Source: Fomitopsis serialis
Lineage: Eukaryota > Basidiomycota > Agaricomycetes > Polyporales > Fomitopsidaceae
NCBI RefSeq assembly: GCF_022376445.1
Contig: NW_025955048.1
Span: 99,472-163,471, forward strand
Direction of reading: 5' to 3'
DNA: 64,000 nt
The translations under genes were made by a program, and so were the position numbers. Of this stretch, positions 34,046 to 45,100 are shown piece after piece. The notes beneath the pieces were generated by a model that was not told the origin of the DNA, did not search any database, and saw only the letters and a program-made list of their open reading frames with translations. Within the stretch, counting starts at the first letter, position 1. Every line of letters begins with the position of its first letter.

Positions 34046-36124
34046 TGATTAGCAACGGAATCGAATGTCAGCCTTAGCCTGGCGATCTGAGCAATTGTAG
34101 TTTAGTATCGGGATCACATGTATCTGTTCAGAACATAAGAAACTCACCGAACTGTATGATCAGTAGTGGCCAATAATTGTGACGGAAGTGTACACTTACG
34201 CCACGAGCACCTGACAGTGATGCAAGATTCATCGCTCTGATTATAGCGTTACCGTGCTCTACAGGGCAGTTTCAGTGAATGTGTTAGTTGACTTTCGCGG
34301 ACAGAATAACCCACCGTTCCGCGAAGCACCTGGCTGCTATCCGGGGCTGGCAAAAACTATCAGAACTCGTGTACGTCAATTCACTCCCAGAAGCAGAGTC
34401 AACACTGTCGTGCACTTACCTTCCGGGAGCGCAGCAATTGCCTGTCAAAGCGTCAGAGCATTGAATAGGAGTGGATCAAAGCAATAGACGACTGTTGGTC
34501 GAGTTGCTGCGAGGGATGGGGTCTACGCCACAAGTGGCCTGTCTTATATACCCTGGATAGAGACCAAGCCGCGCGTGCGATGGTCCGTGCGCGTGAGTCA
34601 ACCTTCCGGTGATGTGCTGTCATCCCGACTCCCATCAAATTGCTACCGCTTAACGATCCGCCGCTTCCCACTCGTCGTGTCCAATAGCAATGAAGGCGGG
34701 CTGCACTTACCGGGTACAGTGGTAAGCCATTTCCGAATCACCGGGAGAATTCCCGTCTTCCCAGGTTGCGAGGTTCCTGCTTGACACATGTTTGCTATGA
34801 TTGGCGCTTGTACAGCGAAACCGGTGATGCGATATTCTCTCGCAGCTGCGATCCGTAAGTGTCTTCGTGGCGAGCTCCCAGCACTGGCAGGGTCATCTCA
34901 TCGGGAGAATTGACACTGCACGCGGGCGAGAATTCATTTGAGAAAGATATGCAAAAGAGGTATCACATATCCTAGAGAACTTTTATGTACCACCAGGTGA
35001 GGACAAGTCATAGGATGAGAAGGAGAGCCAAACATGAACGGGCGTAAAACAGGCGCCCACAGCCACAGCGGTTGAGAGCCTCGTGTCTTCAGATCGTGCT
35101 CGAGCGATCTCAATCCCTTGGGCCTTCAAGCACCGGCGGCTCTTGCCCCGCCTCTGTGACCGTTGTCCATGCTTCTCACAACACACACTAAGAAATCTAC
35201 AAGTGCAGGAACTGGGACTCATCTGCGGCTGTCCTTGGGCACTCAAGCACCAACAATAACCTTCCACTACCACTCGACTCAATCGCGACGACTCCGAGTT
35301 AGCGCTGACGCCTGCTACACTCGCAAACAATGACGGCGGTGTCTGAATGGTAAGGTCGTGGTCAGATCAGCATGCATTGCTGGTCAGCTAGGCGAGGACA
35401 TTGGAGTAAGTACCGTGTTGCCGGTGCCTTCGTGACAAATACTCTAGACTCTAGAACATCCGGTAGGGTCCGAGTCGGGCAACCGTCGAGAGCACAAGAG
35501 CCAGGATCAACTTGTGCACTCGTGTGTTCGGCGGTATCCAAGGCGGGTAATCTTGTACATCAATCAAAGACCGGTGTCACACCTTGGGCAAGCCCGAGGA
35601 GATGTTACCTAGTAAAGTACTCAGTGACGAAGCTCCCTCAGGATGCTGTCTCATACAAACTGGCACTTGTTCTGTCAGTGTGACACGATGGTCAACGGGG
35701 CTACTATCCTAACTGAGGCTTCAGGAAATGAGTTCAGGGAAGGGGAGACCACTGATTCCAAGTTACTGGACCGAAGCCTGTTGCTAATCTTGGTTCCAAG
35801 CGAACGGGATATGGTAGGTTGCCGGGCCAGGTCCGGCGGGTAGCATAGAGAAGCATCACTGATCGGACACAAGCTGATTGGGAAGTGGTCAGAGTCACGT
35901 TCCGAGTCTTTCGCTGTTGCCCCAAAAGGTTGTTTGCTTGTGAATCTCACTCAGGACGTCACCCAGCAGCCTGCTACATCAGGATATACATCAGTAAGTG
36001 GCTACCAATCATCTCATGGGGAACTCTTGAATATGATTTTGAAACCACAAGGATTTGAGCAGAAGACAGGCTCAGAACTGCGTGAGAACACGGCAGATGA
36101 GTAGGGTCACAGGTGAGGTGAAAC

Positions 36125-39100
36125 ATGCCGAAATCAATGGAACCTTCGCCGAAAGCATCAGCACCGCTGTGGGTTGCTACGCACCGGTGTGGAAGATGCA
36201 GATTGGTTAGTCAGGAATATAGTGTTTGCGTGGCCTCCATTCCCGTTCACCGACGCAGACTCGGAGCTCCCTACCTGCAAACTCGACTCCGTAGTAAGCA
36301 ACAGATTGGACAGACAGGATTGCAGGCAAGTCTGAGTATTTTCCGAGCTTTGCTGACCATTTGCTTACCTGATAATACTTGCAGCTCGGCGGACGACCTC
36401 AACATGGATACCAGGCCACAAGAGGTACACACGAGACGAGTGAGGCAACAGGTCAGTAAGAAATGACCATTCATTGTCACGAAGAAAAGCGTACTCACTG
36501 TCTCCGGTCAGCGAAGATGGCACTGCTGCAGCTTGACTATGCATTGCATCTGCGCAACATCAAGGCAATGTTACGCTCGACGGGACTCTATGGGCCGAGA
36601 AGTATGGGTGGAAGTGAGCCGTGAATGATCCTACGGCATGTATTAAGTAGACAAAGAGGTGAGCATTCTCGTCCAGAACCCACCGACATACCTGCTTACC
36701 GATTTAGCAATGGTGCCGCCTACAGTTCGAGCGACGACGAGTGTTTCCACACTCGGTCACTGGCGGCTCAAACGTGTGCCAGTTTGATCGAGTCGCATGT
36801 ACTTGGACAGTGGCCGGTGAGGGCCGCGAGGTCGTCGGAGGACTGGACAGCAAAAGCGATTGTAGTCTACAAAGTTATCGAACAGCCCGGCAGACGAGTA
36901 GGGTTGTCAGTGAGTCACATTGTCTGACTCTTCAAACTGACCACTCACTTTTGTCATATAAGAGCAGCGAAGACCGTCACGCGATGTTCGATTGTGGGTG
37001 CACGGAAATGTGTTTGCTCTCAGGGGCAGTCATTCGGTGCTCCCAATCCGAAGACGGAACCTCTCCCGCCCCGCGCCTCTGCTGCCGTGCCCGCCGTCGC
37101 TCAAGCCATGGTCTCGAACATCGGGACATCTAGCTCACCCCCTTCGTGCCCTCCTTGACTGTCGCGGCTCGGGACGGGCGTCTCCTCTTCCTACCAACCA
37201 CCCCTCCTCAACGTCGTATGCGTCGTGCTCAACTTCACTGCCAATGCAGAAGACGGCCCATTTTCCGACACTGTAATATCACCTATGTCAGCCTTCTCCT
37301 GTCACCTCACCTCTTGTTCCCGGTCACATCTCACCTCTACCTCGCACGTCGGCAGCCCCGGAGTCTGTCTACACGAGTCTCGTGAAGGTGTCTGCTCCCC
37401 TGCTGACGTGGAACGTACCTAGGCACATATCTAGCGACAATTGCGGTCCTCGACACCTTTGCCGTGCACCCAGTCTCCATCCGTCGACCACCTGTCTTCT
37501 ACGACAATCGCATGTGGACGCACACACGGCGTGTGTTGTACTGGCCGCGTCCACCTCGTCAGTCTGGATGTCGCGGGATTGAGGCAGCAACCGGGACCTC
37601 TAGCCCGGTGTCCGACACTGTCATATCACTGGTGACAGCGCGTCACTACCTTCCATTAGCCCTCTCCCGTTCACAAACGCGTACCGGCACCATCTCGTCG
37701 ACCAGCTACCTCGGAGGGCGTCTATCGCGACATCCCGAGTCACACAGGGATGTCTGCTCCCTTGCCGACGCCGGTCACGCAGCTGGCGACGTGGACACAC
37801 GACGTACCCGCCTATCTTCGCGGTGCAGTCGTTGGGCGTCCGTGTGCCGACTCTGTAGCATAGCCCGAATCACGAGCTGGTGATCTATGTGTCCAGCTCG
37901 CTTTCGACAGATCGCGCCCCGAGCCCGGACTCCTGTCCGCTGCACAGCCGTCCCGTACCTCCGGTCAGCCACCGACGTGTTGGTGTTGATCTTCCACCCT
38001 CGCACGAGTCCGACGTTGCGGCTGCGCCCTCGCAACAACCGGTCTACACGGCTCGTCCCCCGAGACCGTACGCGTGAGAGGACGTACGGAGCGGCCGGGA
38101 ACTTCGTCCAGCCAGACCGGAAGGAGCTGCTGAACACATCTCCGCGTGCTGCGTAGTCTCGCGCTGCGTACGTTCCCCGACACTGTAATGTGGTCAATGC
38201 GGGCCACTCGTGTGTGCGACGTCCTCAAACTCACGTTTCCCGGTGTTGAATCTCACTCCGCCGGTCGGTGGCACCCCCTCAAGCGCAGCTGACGAAGATA
38301 CCACTCTGGTCGTCGGCGTAGAGTCCTGGGATCTCGTGGTTAGTTTCTGCGCGTCCGATGATATGGTAAGTGCGTATCTCGATGGTTGCGTGAGGGCTTG
38401 ACTTACTGGCTGTCCAGAAACCCTTGAGAGCGGGGACGGCGGTCTCCTTGTGGCTACTCTCCGAGCCCAGTCGACAGAAGGCTTGGGGCAGGCAACTCCG
38501 GTACGCGTTAATCGAGCCGACGCGCACGTCAAGTCTCACGCCCAGGCCCCAGACCCGACTTTGTTGCTCCAGAGAATCGCGGTCGACCTACACCGGCGGC
38601 GGGCGAACGCGGGAGTGATCACAGGCCCGGAGCGTACGGTGAGTACAAAGCACGCGTGATGTTCCATGCTGCTTGCTGACAGTATGCAAGTCAGTTTGCC
38701 GGTCGGGACTGGAGCTTCATGGTAGGCCCGCGGACGTCGCGCTCTGACGAGGGGACGGCGACACAAAGGGGTACTAACGCGACAGGCGCATAGGCTCGCA
38801 GGTGAGTAACATGGCTCGGAAGTCACATATGGGTGTACTCACCTAGTGCAAGGAAACAGTGAGCTCGGCTCGGTCTGTGTACCGGCAGATGGCCTCGCAG
38901 GGACTGCGCTCGGTAGACGACCCGAGTTTCGTGGTGGGCAAGGGTAATTTGGTGAGTCCTGTCAATGCTGCCGACGAACGCGGCAGACGAGTAGGGCTGC
39001 CGGTACTTATCTCGTCTGTTTCGCGATTACTCGCAGACGTCGGGACAAGGCACCCGTGGAAGTCCTGTACACAGCGTCGGTCGGCGAGGTGGAGTTGCGA

Positions 39101-39217
39101 CCGCCGAAGTTCGGCGGTGGCAAAGACAGCGGCGAGCATCGTGATCTGATCGAGATCGACTCCGAGGGCGAATATAGAGTGTGGCTGAGACTTGTGGAAG
39201 CGGACGGACAGGGGTAG
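36125..39217 (+). CDS. Intron-rich unidentified gene in unit 1 spacer (exons only partly resolved)
   Basis: Starts at ATG 36125 with a Cys-containing segment (THRCGRCRLD joined by splicing to SELPTCKLDSVVSNRL). Later coding-looking exons include a helix (LLQLDYALHLRNIKAML), VDLHRRRANAGVITGPERT, the 13-codon exon YASQFAGRDWSFM, and a final acidic exon (KAPVEVLYTASVGEVELR ... EGEYRVWLRLVEADGQG) ending TAG 39215-39217. Introns have good GT/AG ends, and one candidate uses a GC donor. In this unit several exons carry extra or missing bases relative to unit 2, so no continuous protein is claimed. The product is not recognised. The C-x2-C...C segment could bind zinc. Confidence 0.35.
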
Positions 39218-39314
39218 CTGAAAATCGATGTCATTTCTCTCCGAATCCGTTAGAATACAATGAGAGCTGTATCCTACGGCCCGTGTGCCCTGCTGGAAGT
39301 GCGCCCAATGTGTC

Positions 39315-39412
39315 CAGGACGAGTCCAGCGCCCTTACACCTAGGACGAGTGCACGACGGCATTTATACCCTAGGACGAGTCCAACGCGTCATCTATACCC
39401 TAGGATGTGCAC
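39315..39412 (+). repeat. Short minisatellite near the unit 1 right end
   Basis: Four imperfect copies of TAGGACGAGTSCA spaced about 26-30 bases (near 39315, 39341, 39371 and 39401), the last three preceded by ACACC or ATACCC. They lie just 3' of the M8b stop codon and about 200 bases from the unit junction. Confidence 0.7.
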
Positions 39413-39416
39413 AGAC

Positions 39417-40918
39417 TCACGAATTATTGACGGTCCATCTCCGTCTCCCCATTCGCCCGCTAAGCCCCGTCGCAACGCGGTCTCGGCGCCAGCTCCCGGC
39501 AAGCGCCCCCGTCCTTCCTTGCCACATCCATCTCTCCCGCTGCCACGTCCTCTGCTTACCTGCTGCACTACCTTCAGCCCCTGAACGCATTCCACGTCCT
39601 TCCGAAGTCCATGGCCGCTCCCGCGCACGCAGAGGCACCTCTCCCGGGCGCGCGTTTCCCTGCTCCAGCCGCTGCACCAGCGCCGCTTCCCGCGCACGCA
39701 GCGCCGCCATCTCCCGACGCACGTCCCACACCTCGCGCATCAGCGTACCCACGTCCGACGCCGTCGTGCTGATGCTGGACATGCTCGTCGCCGAGCTCCT
39801 GGCCGAGAACATCGACGACGCAGAGGACCCGTGGCTCGCGCGCGAGGGCGACGGACTTGAGCGGGAGCTCTTCGCAAACGCGTACGAGGCGCTGGGAGGA
39901 GGGAAGAGGCCGCGTCGAGGAGACTCCTGCGACGGTCGCTTCAGGGCTGGAGGACTGCTGTGCAGGATAGCGTCGTGGCTCTCCTCCTCGACCTTGGGGA
40001 CTACGAAGCCTTGTGGCCGTGCGGACGTTGTCCCGTTAGCGGTGGCCGCAGGCAACTCTGTAGTTTTCGAACGGGACGCGAACCCCACGCCGGATGCTGG
40101 GGCACTGAACGCTGCGGTATCCGGACGCAGGCCTGTCGACGAAGGTGTTTCCTTGGGAGCGGCGGAACGTTCATCTGTGGAGCTGTCAGCCTCGCCGTGG
40201 AACCTGGGCACGAAGTGATTTGTGTGGTCTTGACCGGGTGCTCAGCTACAGGCATTCCGAGAATAGGCACGGAACCTACACTGGTGTGACGGTGCCATTG
40301 GTCGCGCCAGCGGCGAACTCGCATGTCTCGCGAGGAGCGTCGACTTGGGCGCGGTGGGGGCCTTGCCGGGGCCTGGGGCAGGCACATCGCGTGTGTGCGC
40401 AGATGCCTTTTTCTGTCTTTTATAAGCGAAGGGCGCGGAGGCGACCGTCCGCGATCCGCTAGCAGACCAGCCATGAGCGACGCGCCTCGTACACGCGACG
40501 TCCCGACCCACCCGTCATGTAGTTCGATCCTCCCACTGACGAAGGGGACGGTGTGAAGCGTAGGATGCTGTGATGTAGCGTACGACAGCTCACATGAACA
40601 GATCCGGAAACGACCTCGTGGATCTGCGAATGTCTTGGAAGGCAGCGATGAGCTGCCGGTGCAACGACTGTGGGTCTGATCAGAGTCGGAGACATACCTA
40701 GAGCGAAACAAACACACGCTGCCATCCGCCGCGTCCCAATTGCACAGGACAAATCCTGTGCGCCACGACTTGAAGACACATTCGTGTGGCATCGGCAGCC
40801 CCAACGTCCGCAAGTCGTCTCCAAGGAAGCCCGCTAGGTACCGTTCCGCGTCCTCTTGGTATATATTGAACAGACGAGCCTTGTCCGCTCTATACTGAAT
40901 GAGCATCGTGACCGCCAT
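39417..40918 (-). CDS. Clustered family member M8b, 5 exons, open, with a chimeric C-terminus
   Basis: Exons (minus) 40918-40718, 40667-40594, 40535-40512, 40458-40276 and 40203-39417 join in frame to 422 residues. Exon 1 (67 codons) has MLIQYRADKARLF, YLAGFLGDDLRTLGLPMPHE and the closing VLCNW. Exon 2 is helical (SLHRQLIAAFQDIRRST). The 24-base micro-exon reads IGRIELHDG. The long exons are Pro/Ser-rich with GKAPTAPKST, a basic YKRQKK cluster, VVPKVEEESHD and a helix (REVWDVRREMAALRAREAAL). M7 has no intron at 40204-40275; here it is flanked by AG/GTTCC at both ends. After RPWTSEG the frame runs across the unit junction into about 61 residues from the end of unit 1 (Trp/Arg/Gly-rich, ending WTVNNS) instead of the VVADARRE-type last exon. 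It is the only M8 copy with an unbroken frame. Function unknown. Confidence 0.72.
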
Positions 40919-40939
40919 CGCGAGTGCAGGTATCAGTGG

Positions 40940-41080
40940 AATCGAGGAGGAAGGAGGAGCAGGAAGAGCGGGAAGAGCAGGAAGAGGACAACCCCTTGCA
41001 AGAGGATGTAAGTTGGATGTAAGTTGCGCATTAGGCCACGGCAAATCCCGCGATCGAGATTGAAATAAAATTAATGCGCA
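40940..41080 (-). promoter_or_regulatory. M8b leader and promoter-like tract
   Basis: Read on the minus strand, the 60 bases before ATG 40918 are a strongly CT-rich run built on CTCTTCC and CTTCCTGCTC. Further up is an AT-rich patch (TTAATTTTATTTCAATC, near 41070). Both are preserved in units 1 and 3. It resembles basidiomycete core promoters; inferred only. Confidence 0.35.
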
Positions 41081-41985
41081 TGCCCGTGCCACGGATACTC
41101 TGTCGTCGATATCCGGAGGCACGGTGCACGAAGGTTGAAGGGATTGTCTACGTCTGCCTGGGGAGACTACCTCTGTCAAGCTCTGCGAACTACCCAAGAG
41201 TCAGGACCCTCGAGCTCGTTCACCGGACGGCCCAGGTATGGAACAGAAGCGGTATGTATCGTGTCACGGGCGACTCCCCACTAGTGGCGACGCACCTTGG
41301 GCGACCTCTGTTAGCTCTGCACGACGCCCAGAGGGGGTCAGATCCAGACGTTCGCATGACGATGTCACGACACACCGGGAGAGCCACCAGGATCGAGTTG
41401 CTCGCGATTGGCGATCTGCGGTCTCGCCCCGCGTCGAGCGCCGGTTGCGCATCGCCCATGACGCGTCTCTGACAGGTCTCTGACGCATGTCGTCGCCGCT
41501 GCTCTCTCTGTCCGCGACTCGTCTTGTCGACTCGTCCAGCCAGCAATATCCGTCCACGACCGCCATCCGCTCTCCGCGTGAGCACCCCGCCCTTCCGATG
41601 CGCCGAGGCTTCTGCGTGCCTCGCAACACGACCCCGGTGCCCGACACAGGCACGACCCGCGCACAGTACTAGTATCGCGCCTGGTATGTATGCGTGTCCG
41701 CCTTCCCTCACTGTACTAACGAGTGTCCCAAGGACGCTCAGAGCGCTGCGCCCCGCCCCTGTCCAAGACCCGTTCTCCGTCCATTCGCCCTCCACACACC
41801 CGCCCGCCCACCATCCCTCCCACGCGTCGACTGCGCTACCCGACGTACTTCCCGTGTCCCGCGGTCGGCCGTCGCAAGCCAACGATCTGCTGCATACAAC
41901 GCGAAGACATGAAGAAACGGGTACGCGTCAGCGACACCGAACACGCTAATACGGGAGTGCGTACCGGACCCTCTGGTCTACACAG

Positions 41986-42144
41986 ATGGCTGTCCGTGCT
42001 GGCGTCCGCACCGGTACGTGTCACTGTGGACGCTGCGCATCCCGCGCGCTGTCGCGTTCTGCGTGGCAGGACCACGTCAGCCGCCTGGAGCGACGCAAAC
42101 TAACTGACGTACCGGTGGCGATGTGCAGCCCGCGAGACAGGCAG
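41986..42144 (+). CDS. Possible first exon with C-x-C-x2-C...H motif in array spacer
   Basis: Starts at ATG 41986 and stays open for 53 codons to a GTGCGT donor (phase 0). It encodes TCHCGRCASRALSRSAWQDH, a compact Cys/His cluster followed by a basic helix (VSRLERRKLTD). Clusters of this type occur at the N-terminus of some Agaricomycete transposon-encoded and DNA-binding proteins (general knowledge, not a match I could test). In unit 1 the corresponding place (about 30831-30990) lacks a base pair at CACCGG and is frameshifted. Downstream exons were not resolved. Confidence 0.35.
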
Positions 42145-45100
42145 GTGCGTTAGACCGTTCTGCGTGGCGACGTATGTGAGTGACACTTGCAGGGCAGCAG
42201 GTCATGAGTCACGTACCACAGCGAGCTCAAGTTGTGGATGCCGAGAGCCGTGCTTGAGGCTGACGTCTGCATAGTCGAGGGCCGCTCGATGCGAGACATC
42301 GGGAGCCGCGGATGATCAGACAGAGGGCGGACGTCGTGACCTATGGACGGCAGACCAAACGCTCATGCATCACGGCTCGGCGCGTGCGACGCAAGACCTC
42401 ATGTGGGGAAGCAGCTTGCACGGTCGGTGAGGGCCGTGCGGGAGGGGACGGTGAGCGCGTGAGGGGACGTGCCAGAGACTGAGCAGCCCTGGACCAGCCT
42501 GCACACAGTGCACGCCCGGGCAAGGGGCAACCGGCGTGGCAAACTCCGCGTCCACGTCTGCTCGCACGGTGGTCGCGGCTCACGAGCGCGGACCAGGACG
42601 GCCGTTGGATACGTATGGGTGCGCGCAGCCGCTTGTTCGCTAACACAGCCGGTCGCGAGGCGTCGGTCGCACAGAAGGCGTGACGGCGGTGTGTTTGCGG
42701 ACGGGACTCATAGAGCGCAGGCAGAGGCAAGTGGCTAGCGCGCAGATGCGTGCTGACCGTCACGACCACAGGGCTTCGCTTGCCGACTCAAGGACGTCTA
42801 CGGACCGAGGGCGAGTCCGTGACGATACGGGGATGGGCCGCAGGTGCTCTCATGACACACAATTGCACGAAGGTACGTGCGCTGTTGCATCCGCTTGCCA
42901 TCGAGTGACATGGACATCGACGTGCGGCCGCCTCCTCGCTTACGCTTACGCGGGGCGCGGACGTTGCTATACCGACCCAGTGCTCGCACAACGAACACAC
43001 GTCCGGTCCCCACGCCGGGACAGTACGGCACCCGAGATTACGGCACCCGAGACCGATCTCCTCGCCGTCACCGGACGTTGAGGGCTCCATGTGCCGAGTG
43101 AGTGCACAGGACGAGGTCGGTTCTCAAGGAGACGAGCCAGTCTGCCGTCCACCGAGCCAGGCGAGCAACTTCCACCCACCGGGAGCTCACGGGGCACGCA
43201 TGGCTGGGACGGGCGAGGCCCGACATGGACATGCCGGTCTGCCCTGTGTTACGCAACGACCGCGGGCGGGACAGGCCGAGCATGACGGCCCGGGGTTTGC
43301 TCTGTCCGCTGTCCGGAGCGTCGCCGTGCGCAGCGCGCTGTCAGCTCTGCTTCAACAGTAAGCCGGTGACGACGCGCCTGTGCACGCCGCCGGCTGAGTG
43401 TGGTCTGTCGACGTGGACTACTGCTACTGCTATGTAGATGGACGTATCCCCGGACGAATATATCTGTTGAGTGCAGATGTGAGTGGTAGCGGACGTGACG
43501 AAGCTGAAGAACTCGCTGCGAGCAGAGTCGAACGCGGGACGGACTCTGACGGGCAGGACGTTAGGGACGCAGGCATATGACAACAGTGGAACGCATGGAC
43601 GTACCTTCCAAGTCCGCCGTTTGAGACTGGCTAGTGTTCTGTCGAGAGCTGGGAGGGCATGGTGAGTCGTCGGAATCGCGCATGCCTTACTTCTGATGTG
43701 ACGCACCTAGCCAGCTTGTACTTGGTTCGACGGATACTCGTCAGTGACCAGTCGGTGGATGCCAATGAGTGATAGCGTACCTAACGAGTCGGTGGTCTCC
43801 GGACTCTGGCAGGGCTGTAGTTCGACAGGATCACGTATGCCGTGCGATCATCCTGGTGAGAGGTTCATTGAGCTACATAGACCACGGTGGACGAATGGCA
43901 CTGACTTACTATCCCGTTGACAGGATGCCTCCTTGGTTCGAATGCAAGTCTGGTGCAGGAATCGTTAGCGCAGCCCGAGACTCGAGGACACTGGCGACCG
44001 CCTACAGCGGTCCTGCTGCCTGACGATCGACTTCTGCGTAGCGACCGTGCCCATCCCGGGCCGAGCCCCATCGTGCAGCTCAGCCCATCTCACGATAGCC
44101 GATTGGTTCATCGGACCCCGCCGAGTCGCAATTCAAAGGCACGGCGCTCCGGACGCAGCAAGACATCATCAAGATGTTGCAAATTGCACAGTAGTGCCAC
44201 GTCCGAGATTCCCGTTCGGTGCGCTTCCGAATGTCGTCAGCTGCAAGCCCACGGCAGACGACGAGTCGCGTATTCGATACAACACGACGACCAGTGGACA
44301 GCGGCATCGTCTACTACCCGCAACACGACTGGACCGACGACACTGCGCATGATTTTTGCAGACCAGTCCTGCATGCGTCTGGCGGTCTCTGGCAGCGGCG
44401 CGTCCCCATGTATCAATCAAGGGACAGGCACATGAGGCCCAGAACACCGACCTCCGATCGTGTGCAACGAGCCACACCAGTACCGCAACGCTGGTCCGGG
44501 CTCTCGCACACGTCACGGCGATCGGGATGACCGGTAGTCTCGGATGCCCTGTCTCCTCTAGCGAAGGATACACCCACTACGTACGGTAAGTACTGGTGTA
44601 TAGTATGGTGTATTGTGCGTGAAGCACGTATATTCCAATTCGTATTGAAGAGACCGTCAGCTTGTCGATTGACCGAGTTGGCAAGAGAAGTGGCGACGTA
44701 CCAGTTCGTCTTACGTGGGGTAAGTAGCATTGTTATTGGGAATGGAAGAGCGGAATCAGGATTAGAGAACAAATCCACAGCCCGAGAACAACGTACCGCA
44801 CGTGAATATCAGGTAGGCAGGCTGCGGAGTACGCGGAGGACACCGTGACTGCGCGCACACGACCTCGGTAACAACGGAATACGGGTGTACCTTACGGGTC
44901 CGCCGTTTGACACCGGCTATCGCGTCGAGCTGGACAGGCATTGGTTAGTCGTCGGGATCGTGCATACTCTGCTTCTGATATGACACACCCAGTCAGCTTG
45001 CCTCCGGTTCGACGGATATCCGATAGTAACGAGTTGGTGGTTTCTCGACTCGAATCGGGCTGCGTTTCTATGACATTGTGTTCGCCGTGCGATCAACAGA

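Larger units (their letters stand above)
29770..36124 (+). other. Unit 1 spacer, 5' and middle part: intron-dense, no complete gene resolved
   Basis: This contains the M8a upstream region and the first two thirds of the long spacer. On the plus strand there are scattered short open stretches bounded by plausible GT and AG sites, for example TFQVRRLRLASVLSRAG at about 32447-32506, FQFVLKRPSACRLTEL at about 33480-33530, and VRRISDSNELVVSRLESG at about 33850-33910. I could not chain them into one start-to-stop model. Large antisense ORFs such as 30111-30728 are GC-driven shadows. The same description holds for 40919-47274 in unit 2. Confidence 0.4.
28471..39606 (+). repeat. Tandem array, unit 1 (11,136 bases)
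   Basis: Begins at GTCCATGGCCGCTCC inside the long exon of M8a and ends immediately before the same sequence at 39607. Across its length it matches unit 2 almost base for base, with an offset of 11,135-11,156 that changes only through small indels. Content: about 1.77 kb with M8 and its upstream region (minus), then about 9.4 kb of intron-dense plus-strand sequence. Confidence 0.95.

Noticed and set aside
39181..40218. 345-codon plus-strand ORF
   Set aside because: It lies antisense to the M8b long exon and has an Arg/His/Pro-rich, frame-shadow composition. The minus strand carries the conserved family motifs and splice structure.
41986..42144. Assignment of the array spacer to a CACTA or KDZ transposon from its Cys cluster
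   Set aside because: Only one short Cys/His exon fits; no transposase catalytic motifs or terminal inverted repeats were found. Left as unidentified.
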